This document shows positions 27,693 to 36,565 of a stretch of 64,000 bases of DNA, piece by piece (position 1 is the first letter of the stretch; every line of letters starts with the position of its first letter). The DNA comes from Geothrix edaphica (GTDB taxonomy: Bacteria > Acidobacteriota > Holophagae > Holophagales > Holophagaceae). Under the pieces are notes generated by a model, which ran no database searches, was not told where the DNA came from, and was given only the letters and a program-made list of their open reading frames with translations. Both the position numbers and the translations under genes were made by a program. The stretch spans positions 930,001 through 994,000 of the forward strand of contig NZ_BSDC01000001.1 of assembly GCF_030268045.1 (NCBI RefSeq), given 5' to 3'.

Positions 27693-29555
27693 ATGCGCCT
27701 GCTGATCGCCGGACTGTTTTCCGTATTCCTTGCGGCGGCTCCCCCCTCGGCCAAGGACTGCCTTTCCTGCCACGACATCGACCTGGCCAAGTTCGCGGCC
27801 ACGAAACACGGCAGCATGGCCTGCACGGATTGCCACAGCAGCATCACGAGCCTGCCCCACGCCGACAAGCCCGCGCCGGTGAAGTGCGCCACCTGCCACG
27901 AGGATCAGGTCAAGGCCTACGGGAAGAGTGTCCACGGAGTCGCCAAGCAGAACGGGATGACCGACGCGGCCACCTGCGCCTCCTGCCATGGTCCCGCCCA
28001 CGCGATCCTCGGTGCCGGCGATCCGGGTTCGAAAGTCGCCAAGCAGAATCTGGCGGATACCTGCGGGGCCTGCCATTCCAACCCGGATTTCCTCACCAAG
28101 CACAAGATCCCCTTCGCCAAACCGGTGGAGGCCTACCGCCTGAGCGTGCATGGCCGAGAGGTCGCCAAGGGGAATGCCGGCGCGGCCTCCTGCTCCGACT
28201 GCCACGGCAGTCATGACATCCTGGCCTCGCGGGACCCCAAGGCGAAGGTGAACCGGGCCAACGTGGCGGAGACCTGCGGCCTTTGCCATGGCGATGTCCA
28301 GTCCGCCTATGCCGACAGCGTCCACGGGCTCGCGGTGAAACGGGGGTCCAAGGATTCACCCACCTGCACGGGTTGCCATGGGGAGCACAGCATCCTGGCG
28401 CCTTCCGAGCCGGGTTCCCTGGTCAACGCGGCCCGTGTATCCACCATGACCTGCGGCCGCTGCCACGGGGACGAGCGCCTGAACACCCGCTACGGATTCG
28501 GCGACAAGGTGCCCGCCTACCAGGACAGCTTCCATGGCCTCTCCGTCCGGGGCGGCGGCAAGTCGGCCGCCAACTGCGCCTCCTGCCACGGCGTGCACAA
28601 CATCCTCCCCTCGGCGGATGTACGCTCCACGGTGAATCCCGCCAATCTGAGCCAGACCTGCGGCAAGTGCCATCCCGGTGCCGGAACGAAGCTCGCCTCC
28701 GCACCCATCCACGTCCGCACCGCCACGATCACGGAGCACATCTCCGTGCGCTGGATCCGCCTGGCTTACCTGGTGCTCATCCCCCTGACCATCGGCTTCA
28801 TGCTGGTGCACAACTTCCTCGACTGGCTGGCGAAGCTGCGGCGAGGCCCGCACCACGGTGGCACCCACGAAGGGTTCCCGCGGATGAACCCGACCTTCCG
28901 CATCACCCATGCCCTGGTGATCGTGAGCTTCGTCTCCCTCGTCGTCACCGGGTTCGCCCTGAAGTTCCCCGAGGCCGGCTGGGTGAAGCTCTTCCAGTCG
29001 TTCGACCCTACTTCGAGTCTGCGCGGCGTGGTGCATCGCATCGCGGCGGTGATCATGATGGCCGGCACGGTGTTCCATTTCATCCACCTGGCCGTGTCGA
29101 AGCGGGACCGGGTGATCCTGGTGGAGCTGCTCCCCTCCTGGCAGGACGCCAAGGACATCTTCAACATGCTCCGGTTCAACCTGGGCCTGATCCAGGACCG
29201 GCCGACCTTCGGCATGTTCGGCTATGCCGAGAAGATGGAGTACTGGGCCTTCATGTGGGGCACCGTGGTGATGGCCGTGACAGGCGTCCTGCTGTGGGCC
29301 GAGAACTGGAGCCTGCGGCACTTCCCGAAATGGGTGCTGGACGCCGCCACGGCCGCCCACTGGTATGAAGCCATCCTGGCGACGCTCTCCATCCTCGTCT
29401 GGCACTGGTACCTGGTGATCTTCGATCCCGACGTCTATCCCATGGATCTGGCCTGGCTCAATGGCAAGGCCTCGGCGGATCACATGCGCGAGACGCGGCC
29501 CGAGTACTACCGGAAGACCCTAGAAAAGCGCGAGACCGGTTCCGACAACTCGTGA
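27693..29555 (+). CDS. Eleven-heme cytochrome c with C-terminal b-type membrane domain (CbcL-like)
   Basis: The protein has 620 residues. A signal peptide (LLIAGLFSVFLAAAPPS) precedes a periplasmic domain with eleven CxxCH heme c sites (about residues 23-330), many followed by Gly and separated by repeats such as SVHG. About five transmembrane helices follow. Their His residues (THALVIVSF, VHRIAAV, FHFIHLAV, AHWYEA, WHWYLVIF) suit two b hemes, as in cytochrome b561/formate dehydrogenase gamma domains. This order of multiheme c then b domain is that of Geobacter CbcL, a menaquinol oxidoreductase feeding extracellular electron transfer. The likely role is menaquinol oxidation with electrons passed into the periplasm. 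A paralog follows. Confidence 0.88.
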   Translation: MRLLIAGLFSVFLAAAPPSAKDCLSCHDIDLAKFAATKHGSMACTDCHSSITSLPHADKPAPVKCATCHEDQVKAYGKSVHGVAKQNGMTDAATCASCHGPAHAILGAGDPGSKVAKQNLADTCGACHSNPDFLTKHKIPFAKPVEAYRLSVHGREVAKGNAGAASCSDCHGSHDILASRDPKAKVNRANVAETCGLCHGDVQSAYADSVHGLAVKRGSKDSPTCTGCHGEHSILAPSEPGSLVNAARVSTMTCGRCHGDERLNTRYGFGDKVPAYQDSFHGLSVRGGGKSAANCASCHGVHNILPSADVRSTVNPANLSQTCGKCHPGAGTKLASAPIHVRTATITEHISVRWIRLAYLVLIPLTIGFMLVHNFLDWLAKLRRGPHHGGTHEGFPRMNPTFRITHALVIVSFVSLVVTGFALKFPEAGWVKLFQSFDPTSSLRGVVHRIAAVIMMAGTVFHFIHLAVSKRDRVILVELLPSWQDAKDIFNMLRFNLGLIQDRPTFGMFGYAEKMEYWAFMWGTVVMAVTGVLLWAENWSLRHFPKWVLDAATAAHWYEAILATLSILVWHWYLVIFDPDVYPMDLAWLNGKASADHMRETRPEYYRKTLEKRETGSDNS

Positions 29556-29605
29556 CACCCAGCCTGGCACACGACCCTGCCCCTACCCACTCCACAGGAA
29601 CGACC

Positions 29606-31780
29606 ATGACCCGAACGCCTTCTGATACTCAGGCTCCCGCCGCCGGCAAGCGACGCGGGGGGGGCCTCCTGCTGGCCCTGATCACCGGCCTCCTCCTTTT
29701 GGCTGCGCCCCTGCAGGGCGCGCCGGCCAAGGCTGCGGCCAAGGAGAGCTGCTTCGATTGCCACAGCGACAAGGACCTCACCAAGGAAGGTCCGAGCGGC
29801 ACCACCGTGCCGCTCTTCGTCGATGCGGGCCGCTTCGGCGGCTCAGTCCATGCGTCGCTCTCCTGCAAGACCTGCCATGCCGAGCTCCACAAGGATCATC
29901 CGGGTGACGGCAACCCGGTGCCCAAGGTGAAGTGCGGCACCTGCCACACGGAGCAGGACAAGGTCTACCAGGGCAGCATCCACGGCATGAGCAAGGCCAT
30001 GGGGGCTTCGGCCGCTGCGAACTGCACGGACTGTCACGGGAACCACTACATCGTTCCCGTGAAGCAGGCGGATTCGCCGGTCTACAAGATGAACCTGTCC
30101 CGGACCTGCTCGAAGTGCCACGCGAACAAGAACCTCACTGACGAATACAAGATGAAGTACCCGCAGGTGGCCTCCCAGTACCAGGAGAGCATCCACGGGA
30201 AGGCGCTGCTCGTGAAGGGGCTCATCGTGGCCCCCAGCTGCAACGACTGCCATGGCGTCCACGACATCAAGCGAAGCGTGGACCGGAGCTCACCCATCAA
30301 CCATGCCAACGTCGCCAAGACCTGCGGCAAGTGCCATGTGACGGTGGAGGAGGTCTACAACAAGAGCGTCCACGGCCAGCTCCTGGCCAAGGGTGATCCT
30401 CGCGGCCCGGTGTGCATCCAGTGCCACTCCGCCCACCAGATCGAGACCCCGGTGAGCGGTCACTTCAAGGCCGGCAGCGACATGGTCTGCGGCAAGTGTC
30501 ACGCCGACCGCCTGGAACACTACCGCGACACCTACCACGGCAAGGCCATGGCCCTGGGCAAGGCGAACACCGCCAGCGCGGTCGCCGCCTGCTATGACTG
30601 CCACGGGCATCACGACGTCCTGCGCGCCGCGGATCCGAATTCCCGGCTGTCCCCTGGGAACATCGTCAACACTTGCAAGCAGTGCCATGCCAACGCCACC
30701 GTCAGCTTCACGAAGTACGCACCCCACGCGAACCCGATGGACCGCAAGAACTACCCGGTGCTGCACTACGTCTTCCTGATCATGACCACCCTGCTCGTGT
30801 GCACCTTCTCCCTGTTCGGGGCGCACACGCTCCTGTGGTTGATCCGGTCCGTCTGGCTCTACCGCCACGACTCCAAGCAGTTCCGCGAGGCCAAGATCAA
30901 GATCCAGGAGGATGACGAGCAGTTCACCCGGTTCCAGCCCTTCGAGCGGTTCCTCCACATCCTGGTGGTGACGAGCTTCCTGCTGCTGACGATCACCGGC
31001 ATGCCGCTGAAGTTCTACTACACCGACTGGGCCAAGGCGATCTTCCGCTTCTTCGGGGGGGCCGACGTGGCCCGCACCCTCCACCACTTCGGCGCGGTGA
31101 TCACGTTCGTCTACTTCGCGCTGCACGTGAGCACCACCTTGGGCCACTTCTGGCGGAACCGCGGCTTCCTGAAGGACCCGGAAACGGGCGCCATCCGGCT
31201 GAACCGGATCTTCAAGGCCATGGCCCACCCGGATTCCATGATCCCCACCAAGCAGGACGTGAAGGACTTCGTAGCCCACAACCGTTGGTTCTTCGGCAAG
31301 GGTCCACGCCCCGAGTTCGACCGCTGGACCTACTTCGAGAAGTTCGACTATCTCGCCGTGTTCTGGGGCGTGTTCGCCATCGGCGTCTCGGGCCTGATCA
31401 TGTGGTTCCCGGAATTCTTCAGCAAGTTCATGCCGGGCTGGATGATCAACGTCTCGCTCATCGTCCATTCCGACGAGGCCCTGCTGGCTGCCGGCTTCAT
31501 CTTCACGGTCCACTTCTTCAACACGCACTTCCGGCTGGAGAAGTTCCCCATGGACACCGTGATCTTCTCGGGCCGCATCTCCAAATCCGAGATGCTCCAC
31601 GAGCGGAAGCGCTGGTATGACCGCCTGGTGGCCGAAGGCCGCCTGGACAGCTTCCGCGTCAAGGATGAGTGGGAGGCCTGGAAGGGCATCGCCCGGAGCG
31701 CTGGCTACATCTTCTTCAGTGTCGGCCTCGTGCTGCTCTTCCTCATCATCTATGCCATGACCTCGCGCCTCGCCCACTGA
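29606..31780 (+). CDS. Second eleven-heme cytochrome c/b fusion (CbcL-like paralog)
   Basis: The protein has 724 residues from the ATG at 29606. A GTG at 29552 overlaps the preceding stop, but the ATG has AGGA at a proper distance and leads directly into the signal peptide (LLLALITGLLLLAAPLQG). Eleven CxxCH sites follow, separated by SIHG/SVHG/YHGK repeats as in the preceding protein. About six transmembrane helices complete it, with conserved His in FLHIL, LHHFGA, ALHVS, VHSDEA and VHFF, fitting a quinol-binding di-heme b domain. It starts 50 bp after the first gene and the pair has one terminator, so they form an operon. Whether both form one complex or have different potentials is unknown. 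Confidence 0.88.
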   Translation: MTRTPSDTQAPAAGKRRGGGLLLALITGLLLLAAPLQGAPAKAAAKESCFDCHSDKDLTKEGPSGTTVPLFVDAGRFGGSVHASLSCKTCHAELHKDHPGDGNPVPKVKCGTCHTEQDKVYQGSIHGMSKAMGASAAANCTDCHGNHYIVPVKQADSPVYKMNLSRTCSKCHANKNLTDEYKMKYPQVASQYQESIHGKALLVKGLIVAPSCNDCHGVHDIKRSVDRSSPINHANVAKTCGKCHVTVEEVYNKSVHGQLLAKGDPRGPVCIQCHSAHQIETPVSGHFKAGSDMVCGKCHADRLEHYRDTYHGKAMALGKANTASAVAACYDCHGHHDVLRAADPNSRLSPGNIVNTCKQCHANATVSFTKYAPHANPMDRKNYPVLHYVFLIMTTLLVCTFSLFGAHTLLWLIRSVWLYRHDSKQFREAKIKIQEDDEQFTRFQPFERFLHILVVTSFLLLTITGMPLKFYYTDWAKAIFRFFGGADVARTLHHFGAVITFVYFALHVSTTLGHFWRNRGFLKDPETGAIRLNRIFKAMAHPDSMIPTKQDVKDFVAHNRWFFGKGPRPEFDRWTYFEKFDYLAVFWGVFAIGVSGLIMWFPEFFSKFMPGWMINVSLIVHSDEALLAAGFIFTVHFFNTHFRLEKFPMDTVIFSGRISKSEMLHERKRWYDRLVAEGRLDSFRVKDEWEAWKGIARSAGYIFFSVGLVLLFLIIYAMTSRLAH

Positions 31781-31797
31781 CGCCAGGATGGGTGGAG

Positions 31798-31826
31798 AAG
31801 GGCTCCGGTTCGCGCCGGGGCCCTTT
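31798..31826 (+). terminator. Rho-independent terminator after the 11-heme operon
   Basis: AAGGGCTCCGG pairs with CCGGGGCCCTT (one mismatch) around TTCGCG, followed by TTTCTT. It lies 18 bp after the stop codon. Confidence 0.8.
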
Positions 31827-31901
31827 TTCTTGGCGTGGCGCGCTTGCCCCTTCGTTGCCTCAAATGGCTTGAAATCAGTGAATTCAGAACCGTGACAAAG
31901 C

Positions 31902-31917
31902 TGTGACTACCATCACT
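31902..31917. promoter_or_regulatory. CRP-type site before the diheme cytochrome gene
   Basis: TGTGA-CTACCA-TCACT matches the CRP consensus TGTGA-N6-TCACA at nine of ten half-site positions. It lies about 90 bp upstream of the ATG at 32007. The site upstream of the 11-heme operon has the same GTGA-N6-TCAC core. Confidence 0.5.
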
Positions 31918-32006
31918 GACGATCCAGCCCTGTCATACGACACTCAAGTCATCGGTTCCGTCCTGCTCGGATCGGATTCAAACCCCTACCCCCCTAAGGA
32001 GTTTCC

Positions 32007-32237
32007 ATGCGCCGCATCACCCTCCTCACTGCCGCCCTGATCCTGGCCCTGGCCCCGATGGCCTCCGCCAAGCCCACCACCGTGAAGGGTGCCAAGTGCA
32101 CCGCCTGCCACGAGGGCGCCCCCAAGGACAAGAAGTTCAACGATGCCGCCGCCAAGATGGTCGCGAAGTACAAGGAAGCCCAGTGCAAGGATTGCCACGG
32201 CTTCGCTGATGGCAAGCTGACCACCACGAAGAAGTAG
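32007..32237 (+). CDS. Small diheme cytochrome c
   Basis: Seventy-six residues: a signal peptide (MRRITLLTAALILALAPMASA), then two heme c sites, CTACH (about 31-35) and CKDCH (about 60-64), separated by a Lys/Ala-rich helix. AAGGAG stands before the ATG. It is a single gene between terminators, behind a CRP-type site. It probably carries electrons between the membrane quinol oxidoreductases and outer-surface conduits, by analogy to small periplasmic cytochromes of metal reducers. Confidence 0.87.
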   Translation: MRRITLLTAALILALAPMASAKPTTVKGAKCTACHEGAPKDKKFNDAAAKMVAKYKEAQCKDCHGFADGKLTTTKK

Positions 32238-32250
32238 TCGTTCTACTCTC

Positions 32251-32294
32251 CAGAAACGAGAAGGCGCCGGATTTCCGGCGCCTTCTCGTTTCTG
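32251..32294. terminator. Bidirectional terminator, 20-bp perfect stem
   Basis: A perfect 20-bp stem, CAGAAACGAGAAGGCGCCGG with its complement, surrounds the loop ATTT. It lies between the diheme cytochrome and the convergent phosphohexomutase gene and should serve both strands. Confidence 0.88.
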
Positions 32295-32301
32295 GGGTCG
32301 G

Positions 32302-34002
32302 CTATAGGCCGAGCAGCGAGCGGGCTTCCGTCTCCATGAGATCCAGCTGGGCCTCGCCGCCCCGGCCCTGGAGGTAGACCTTCAGCTTGGGTTCGGTGCC
32401 GCTGGGGCGGAAGGCGGCGAAGGCGCCGCTCTCCAGGCGGAATTTCAGGACGTTGCTGCGCGGGATGGGCAGGGCGACCGCCCGGCTGTCGGGACGATCA
32501 AGGATGGGTTCGCTGCGGTCGCCATCGTGCCAGAGGCCGGTCTGGAAGTCCTCCCAGCTGACGACCTTCTCGCCACCCAGGGAGGCCAGCCCCGCAGCGC
32601 GAATGCGACCCATGGCCTCGGCAAAGCGCTTGGCGCCGCCGGGCCGGGGATCCTCCAGGTTCACCAGGCGGTTGCGGAAGGTGCCGACCTTGGCCATGAG
32701 GGCGTCCACCGCCTCGAAAAGGTTCTGCCCCATGGCCTTGTAGTGCCCCGCCAGCTCGGCGACGACCAGGGCGGCCGTGACGCCGTCCTTGTCGCGTAGA
32801 TCCGGCGGCAGCAGCATGCCGTAGCTCTCCTCCGCGCCGAAGGCATAGGGCTCACCCAGGGCCTCCAGGCGATCCATGCACACGGCGATGTTCTTGAACC
32901 CCGTGAGGGTCCACACCACGGGCAGGCCGTGGTACCGGGCCACCTCAGCCATGAAGTCGGAGGTGACCACCGTGCTGACCACGGCGCCCTTGCGGCCCCT
33001 CTGGGTGCAGAGGTAGTCCAGGGTGAGGGCCGCCAGGTCGTTGCCGGACATGAGCTCCCAGGCCCCGTTCCGCCTGGCCACCACGCCGATGCGATCCGCG
33101 TCCGGGTCATTGGCGAGGATCACCTCGGCATCCATGGCCTCAGCCTCCTTCAGGGGCGCGGCATAGGCCGCCAGCTCCTCCGGGTTGGGGCGCGGGGCCG
33201 TGGGGAAGGTGCCGTCCTGCACGCCCTGGCTGGGGCTGACGGAGAGCGGCAGACCCGCCCGCTCGAAGAGGGCGGGCACGAAGGCGATGCCCGTGCCGTG
33301 GAAGGGCGTGTAGAGGATGCGGGCGGCCTCGAAGGCCTTGGGATGCTGGAGCAGGTCCTGGCCCATGGCGATGTAGGCTGCCTCGACCTCGGCGGGGATC
33401 GGTTGGATGCGGCCCGCCGGCACGATGGGTGGTTCGGGCACCAGGGGCAGGCCCGCCATGTGCGCTTCCACCTCCGCGTCCCAGGGCTCCACCACCTGGC
33501 CGCCCAGGTCGTTGTAGGCCTTGAAGCCGTTGTATTCCTTGGGATTGTGGCTGGCGGTGACGATGGCGCCGCAGCCGGCGCCCAGGCGCTTCATGGCGAA
33601 GCAGAGGAAGGGGGTGGGCAGGGGGCGGTCGCCGAGGAACACCTGATAGCCGGCCGCGGCGAGAACCTCGGCGCAGGCCCTCCCGAAGGCCTGGGAGTTG
33701 AGGCGGGTGTCGAAGCCCACGACGGCCACCATCTTCCCGGGGGCCCTGCGGCTGGCCACATTGGCCAGGGCCATGGACACGCGACGGATGTTGGGGAGGT
33801 TCATGCGGCGCAGGCCCGCGGCCATGAAGCCGCGGAGGCCGCCGGTGCCGAAGGCGAGGGGCTCGGAGAAGCGGTCCTCCAGTTCGGCCGAGGCCTTGGC
33901 ATCCCCCGCCTCGGCGGCCTTCAGCAGGGGCTCCAGCTCCGCCCGGAGCTCAGGCTCCAGGTGGGGGAAGGCAAGGTAGGCGTGGGCGGAATCAAGGCTC
34001 AT
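32302..34002 (-). CDS. Phospho-sugar mutase (alpha-phosphoglucomutase/phosphomannomutase, PgcA-like)
   Basis: Moves phosphate between C1 and C6 of hexoses. The 566 residues match the long PgcA/PGM2-type branch. Visible sites are FGTGGLRG, the phosphoserine loop TASHNPKEYNG (Ser151), the metal loop NDPDADRIG, the sugar loop GAEESYG and the phosphate-binding RPSGTEPKLKVY. ATG at 34002 is the family start; the frame is open upstream. It is the last gene of the minus-strand run that begins with coaE-tldD. Confidence 0.92.
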   Translation of the reverse strand: MSLDSAHAYLAFPHLEPELRAELEPLLKAAEAGDAKASAELEDRFSEPLAFGTGGLRGFMAAGLRRMNLPNIRRVSMALANVASRRAPGKMVAVVGFDTRLNSQAFGRACAEVLAAAGYQVFLGDRPLPTPFLCFAMKRLGAGCGAIVTASHNPKEYNGFKAYNDLGGQVVEPWDAEVEAHMAGLPLVPEPPIVPAGRIQPIPAEVEAAYIAMGQDLLQHPKAFEAARILYTPFHGTGIAFVPALFERAGLPLSVSPSQGVQDGTFPTAPRPNPEELAAYAAPLKEAEAMDAEVILANDPDADRIGVVARRNGAWELMSGNDLAALTLDYLCTQRGRKGAVVSTVVTSDFMAEVARYHGLPVVWTLTGFKNIAVCMDRLEALGEPYAFGAEESYGMLLPPDLRDKDGVTAALVVAELAGHYKAMGQNLFEAVDALMAKVGTFRNRLVNLEDPRPGGAKRFAEAMGRIRAAGLASLGGEKVVSWEDFQTGLWHDGDRSEPILDRPDSRAVALPIPRSNVLKFRLESGAFAAFRPSGTEPKLKVYLQGRGGEAQLDLMETEARSLLGL

Positions 34003-34036
34003 GGAAGGTCCCGTAAGAACATTCCAGGATTGCAGA

Positions 34037-34657
34037 TCAAGGAAGCGAGGTCGACCCGGAGGGCTTGCGGGCCACCACCTGGACCACTGCGCCCAGGCCA
34101 TGATGGTGGACGCCTTCGCGGATCTCACGCACCAGCTCCTGGCCAATTTCGAACTCCAGGCCAGGCAGGAGGCTTCTCAGTTCCGCCAGAGTGATCAGCA
34201 GGTCCACTTCCTTCGGGCCACCGGTGCCGTATTTCAGCTGGTCGGGTGTGTAGGCTTCCAGGATCAGCATGCCGCCAGGGGCGAGGGCCGCGGCGCAGCG
34301 TGGATAGAGGCTGCGCCTAAGGGCGGAAGGCAGGTGGCAGAAGATGGAGATGATGCCGCTCCAGGGTGTCCGGCCGAGGTCGAAGTCCGCGAGGTCGGCA
34401 GCCACCGTGGTTAGCGCCACGCCCCGGCTGGCGGCCAGTTCCCGGGCCCGGGCCAGTCCCACAGGAGACTGGTCCACCGCCGTGACGGCATGTCCCAGGG
34501 TGGCGAGGTGGACGGCATTCCGACCCTGGCCCTCGCCCAGCCCCAGCACGGGGCCGGGGGGAATGCGCGGCGCCATCTCCCGCAGGAAATCATTGGGTTC
34601 GGAGCCGTAGGTCAGCTCGGCCTCACCGTAGCGCTCATCCCAGAATTCGCGTCCCAT
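34037..34657 (-). CDS. SAM-dependent methyltransferase (TehB/thiopurine-like group)
   Basis: Two hundred and six residues with the N-terminal REFWDERYGEAELTYGSEPNDFLRE and the SAM-binding GPVLGLGEGQGRNAVHLATLGHAVTAVDQSP. Motif II (GIISIFCHLPSALRRSLYP) is followed by LAPGGMLILEAYTPDQL. Proteins with this exact YGxEPNxFL start belong to the TehB-like group; tellurite or thiopurine methylation is possible but not proven. The ATG at 34657 overlaps the tldE stop; a GTG three bases upstream is also possible. Confidence 0.85.
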   Translation of the reverse strand: MGREFWDERYGEAELTYGSEPNDFLREMAPRIPPGPVLGLGEGQGRNAVHLATLGHAVTAVDQSPVGLARARELAASRGVALTTVAADLADFDLGRTPWSGIISIFCHLPSALRRSLYPRCAAALAPGGMLILEAYTPDQLKYGTGGPKEVDLLITLAELRSLLPGLEFEIGQELVREIREGVHHHGLGAVVQVVARKPSGSTSLP

Positions 34658-36045
34658 CACGCGCCTCCCAGGGCGATGTCCTCCAGCAGGATGCTCAGGC
34701 CCGCGCTGCTGCCGTACCAGCGGAGGTCACTGCCCAGGGCGGCGATGCGGGTGAGGAAGTCGCGCAGGTTGCCGGCGAAGGTGAGCTTATCCACGGGTTC
34801 GGCCAGGAGGCCATCGCGGATGCGGATGCCGCTGGCGCCCACGCTGAGGTCGCCGCTGACGGGGTCCACCGTGTGCAGGCCCATGATCTCCGTGATGAGC
34901 ACGCCATTCCCCGCCATGCGGTAGAGGGCGTCGGGCGCCGTGTTTCCGGGCAGGGGGAACAGGTTGAAGGTCGTGGCGCCCGGCTGGCTGCCGAAGCCCC
35001 GCCCGGCGCTGGCGGTGGGTGCCACGCCCATCTCCGCGGCGGTCTTGAGGGTGTGGAGGTAAGTCTTCAGCACGCCGCCTTCGAGCAGCACATTGCGGCG
35101 TGTGGGCAGGCCCTCGGCATCCCAGGGCTCGGTGCCTAGGGCCGGGCGGCCCGGCGCCTCGGGCAGGCGGCCGTCGTCCACCAGCGTGAGCAGGGGCGAG
35201 GCGATGGCCTGGCCCAGCTTTCCCGCGAAGAGGCTGCGCTGCTTGAGCACGGATTCCGCATCCAGCATGCCGGCCACGATGCCCAGCAGGTCCACGGCCA
35301 CTTCCGGGTGCAGCACCACCGGGTACCGTCCAGCGGGCAGGCGCTGCGGGTGCAGCTTCCGCTCGCCTTTCAGGGCGGCCTCGGCGCCGATGGCTGCGAG
35401 GTCCAGGCCGGGTCGCCGGGAGACATCCCAGTGCCAGGCAGCCTGCCGTTCTTCGCCGTCAGCCACGGCCAGTTCGATGGCCGCGGAGCAGCTGGACCAC
35501 GCGTCCGGCGTGCGTACGCCCTTCTGGGTGAGCAGCAGGCTGGCCCCGGTGCCGTCGCTCCAGGCGGATTCCCGCACCGCCGCGACTTTCGGGGAGGCCT
35601 TCCGGGCCTCAGTTTCCAGCTCCAGAGCCCACCCGATGCGCTGCTCGGGCGTGAGGGCCTCCACGGACGGGTCGAAGCGGCTGGGCAGGTCATCGGTGCC
35701 CTCGGGCGCCGCCTGGCGTAGCCAAGGGTCCTCATCGCCCAGGGCGCTCAGCTCCCAGGCCTGGGCGAAGAGGCCGCGGAAATCCACTGCGGCGAGGTCC
35801 GTGGTGGTGGCCAGGCCGGTACGGCAGCCCTTGCCCCCGTTGCGGATGACACGCACGCCGAGGCCCCCGCGCTTGCTGGTGGTCAGGTCCTCCAGGGCGC
35901 CGTTCTGCACCTTGGCCTTGCGGCTGCGGGACACGGACACGAAGGCCTCGGCGCCTTCCGCGCCCAGGCTCAGGGCGTGCCGGATGCCATCCTGGAGGCG
36001 GGACTCGAGGGATTCGGGAATGAACGTTCGGAACGGATCGGTCAT
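34657..36045 (-). CDS. pmbA: TldE/PmbA metalloprotease-complex subunit
   Basis: Four hundred and sixty-two residues of the PmbA/TldE family: AFVSVSRSRKAKVQNGALEDLTTSKRGGLGVRVI at the start, GRYPVVLHPEVAVDLLGI in the middle, and LLEGGVLKTYLHTLKTAAEMG with GNTAPDALYRMAGNGVLITEIMGLHTVDPVSGDLSVGASGI near the end. TldD and TldE form a heterodimeric protease that unfolds and cleaves peptides, used for microcin B17 maturation and CcdA degradation in E. coli. TldE lacks the zinc motif, which lies in TldD. The start is one base after the macro-domain gene's stop. Confidence 0.92.
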   Translation of the reverse strand: MTDPFRTFIPESLESRLQDGIRHALSLGAEGAEAFVSVSRSRKAKVQNGALEDLTTSKRGGLGVRVIRNGGKGCRTGLATTTDLAAVDFRGLFAQAWELSALGDEDPWLRQAAPEGTDDLPSRFDPSVEALTPEQRIGWALELETEARKASPKVAAVRESAWSDGTGASLLLTQKGVRTPDAWSSCSAAIELAVADGEERQAAWHWDVSRRPGLDLAAIGAEAALKGERKLHPQRLPAGRYPVVLHPEVAVDLLGIVAGMLDAESVLKQRSLFAGKLGQAIASPLLTLVDDGRLPEAPGRPALGTEPWDAEGLPTRRNVLLEGGVLKTYLHTLKTAAEMGVAPTASAGRGFGSQPGATTFNLFPLPGNTAPDALYRMAGNGVLITEIMGLHTVDPVSGDLSVGASGIRIRDGLLAEPVDKLTFAGNLRDFLTRIAALGSDLRWYGSSAGLSILLEDIALGGA

Positions 36046-36046
36046 G

Positions 36047-36565
36047 TCAGGCTTCCTTCTCGAGGGCAGAGCGCAGAACCATCAGGGAGCGGGCATCGAA
36101 GGCCACGAGGGTGATGGTCTGCGGGAGGTCATAGGCCGCCAGCCAGGCGCGACAGGTGGCCACGGCGATGGCGGCGGCCCGGTCAGCGGGGAAGCCGTAG
36201 ATGCCCGTGCTGATGGCTGGGAAGGCCACACTGCCGCAGCTGTGGGCCTCGGCCAGCTGGAGGCTCGCCCGGTAGCAGGAGGCGAGGGTCTCGTCCTCAC
36301 CCTGCTGCCCGCCGTTCCAGACGGGGCCCACCGCATGGATGACGAAACGGGCTGGCAGGCGGTGGCCGCCAGTCAGCTTCGCCTGTCCCGGAGGGCAGCC
36401 ACCCAGGCCGCGGCATTCCCCCAGCAGGTCAGGTCCCGCCGCGCGGTGGATGGCCCCGTCCACGCCGCCGCCGCCCAGCAGGCTGCGGTTCGCGGCATTG
36501 ACGATGGCGTCCACGGCGAGGGTGGTGATGTCGGCCTGCACCACCTGCAGGCGCTCGGAGCTCAA
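36047..36565 (-). CDS. Macro-domain protein (O-acetyl-ADP-ribose deacetylase type)
   Basis: One hundred and seventy-two residues forming one macro domain: [36 protein letters not shown], the signature of MacroD/YmdB-type ADP-ribose hydrolases. The second loop [13 protein letters not shown] binds the diphosphate. It removes acetyl or ADP-ribose marks from proteins or O-acetyl-ADP-ribose. The start is probably TTG at 36565, overlapping the TldD stop (TTGA). It is placed between tldD and tldE in one operon, an unusual position. Confidence 0.88.
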   Translation of the reverse strand: MSSERLQVVQADITTLAVDAIVNAANRSLLGGGGVDGAIHRAAGPDLLGECRGLGGCPPGQAKLTGGHRLPARFVIHAVGPVWNGGQQGEDETLASCYRASLQLAEAHSCGSVAFPAISTGIYGFPADRAAAIAVATCRAWLAAYDLPQTITLVAFDARSLMVLRSALEKEA

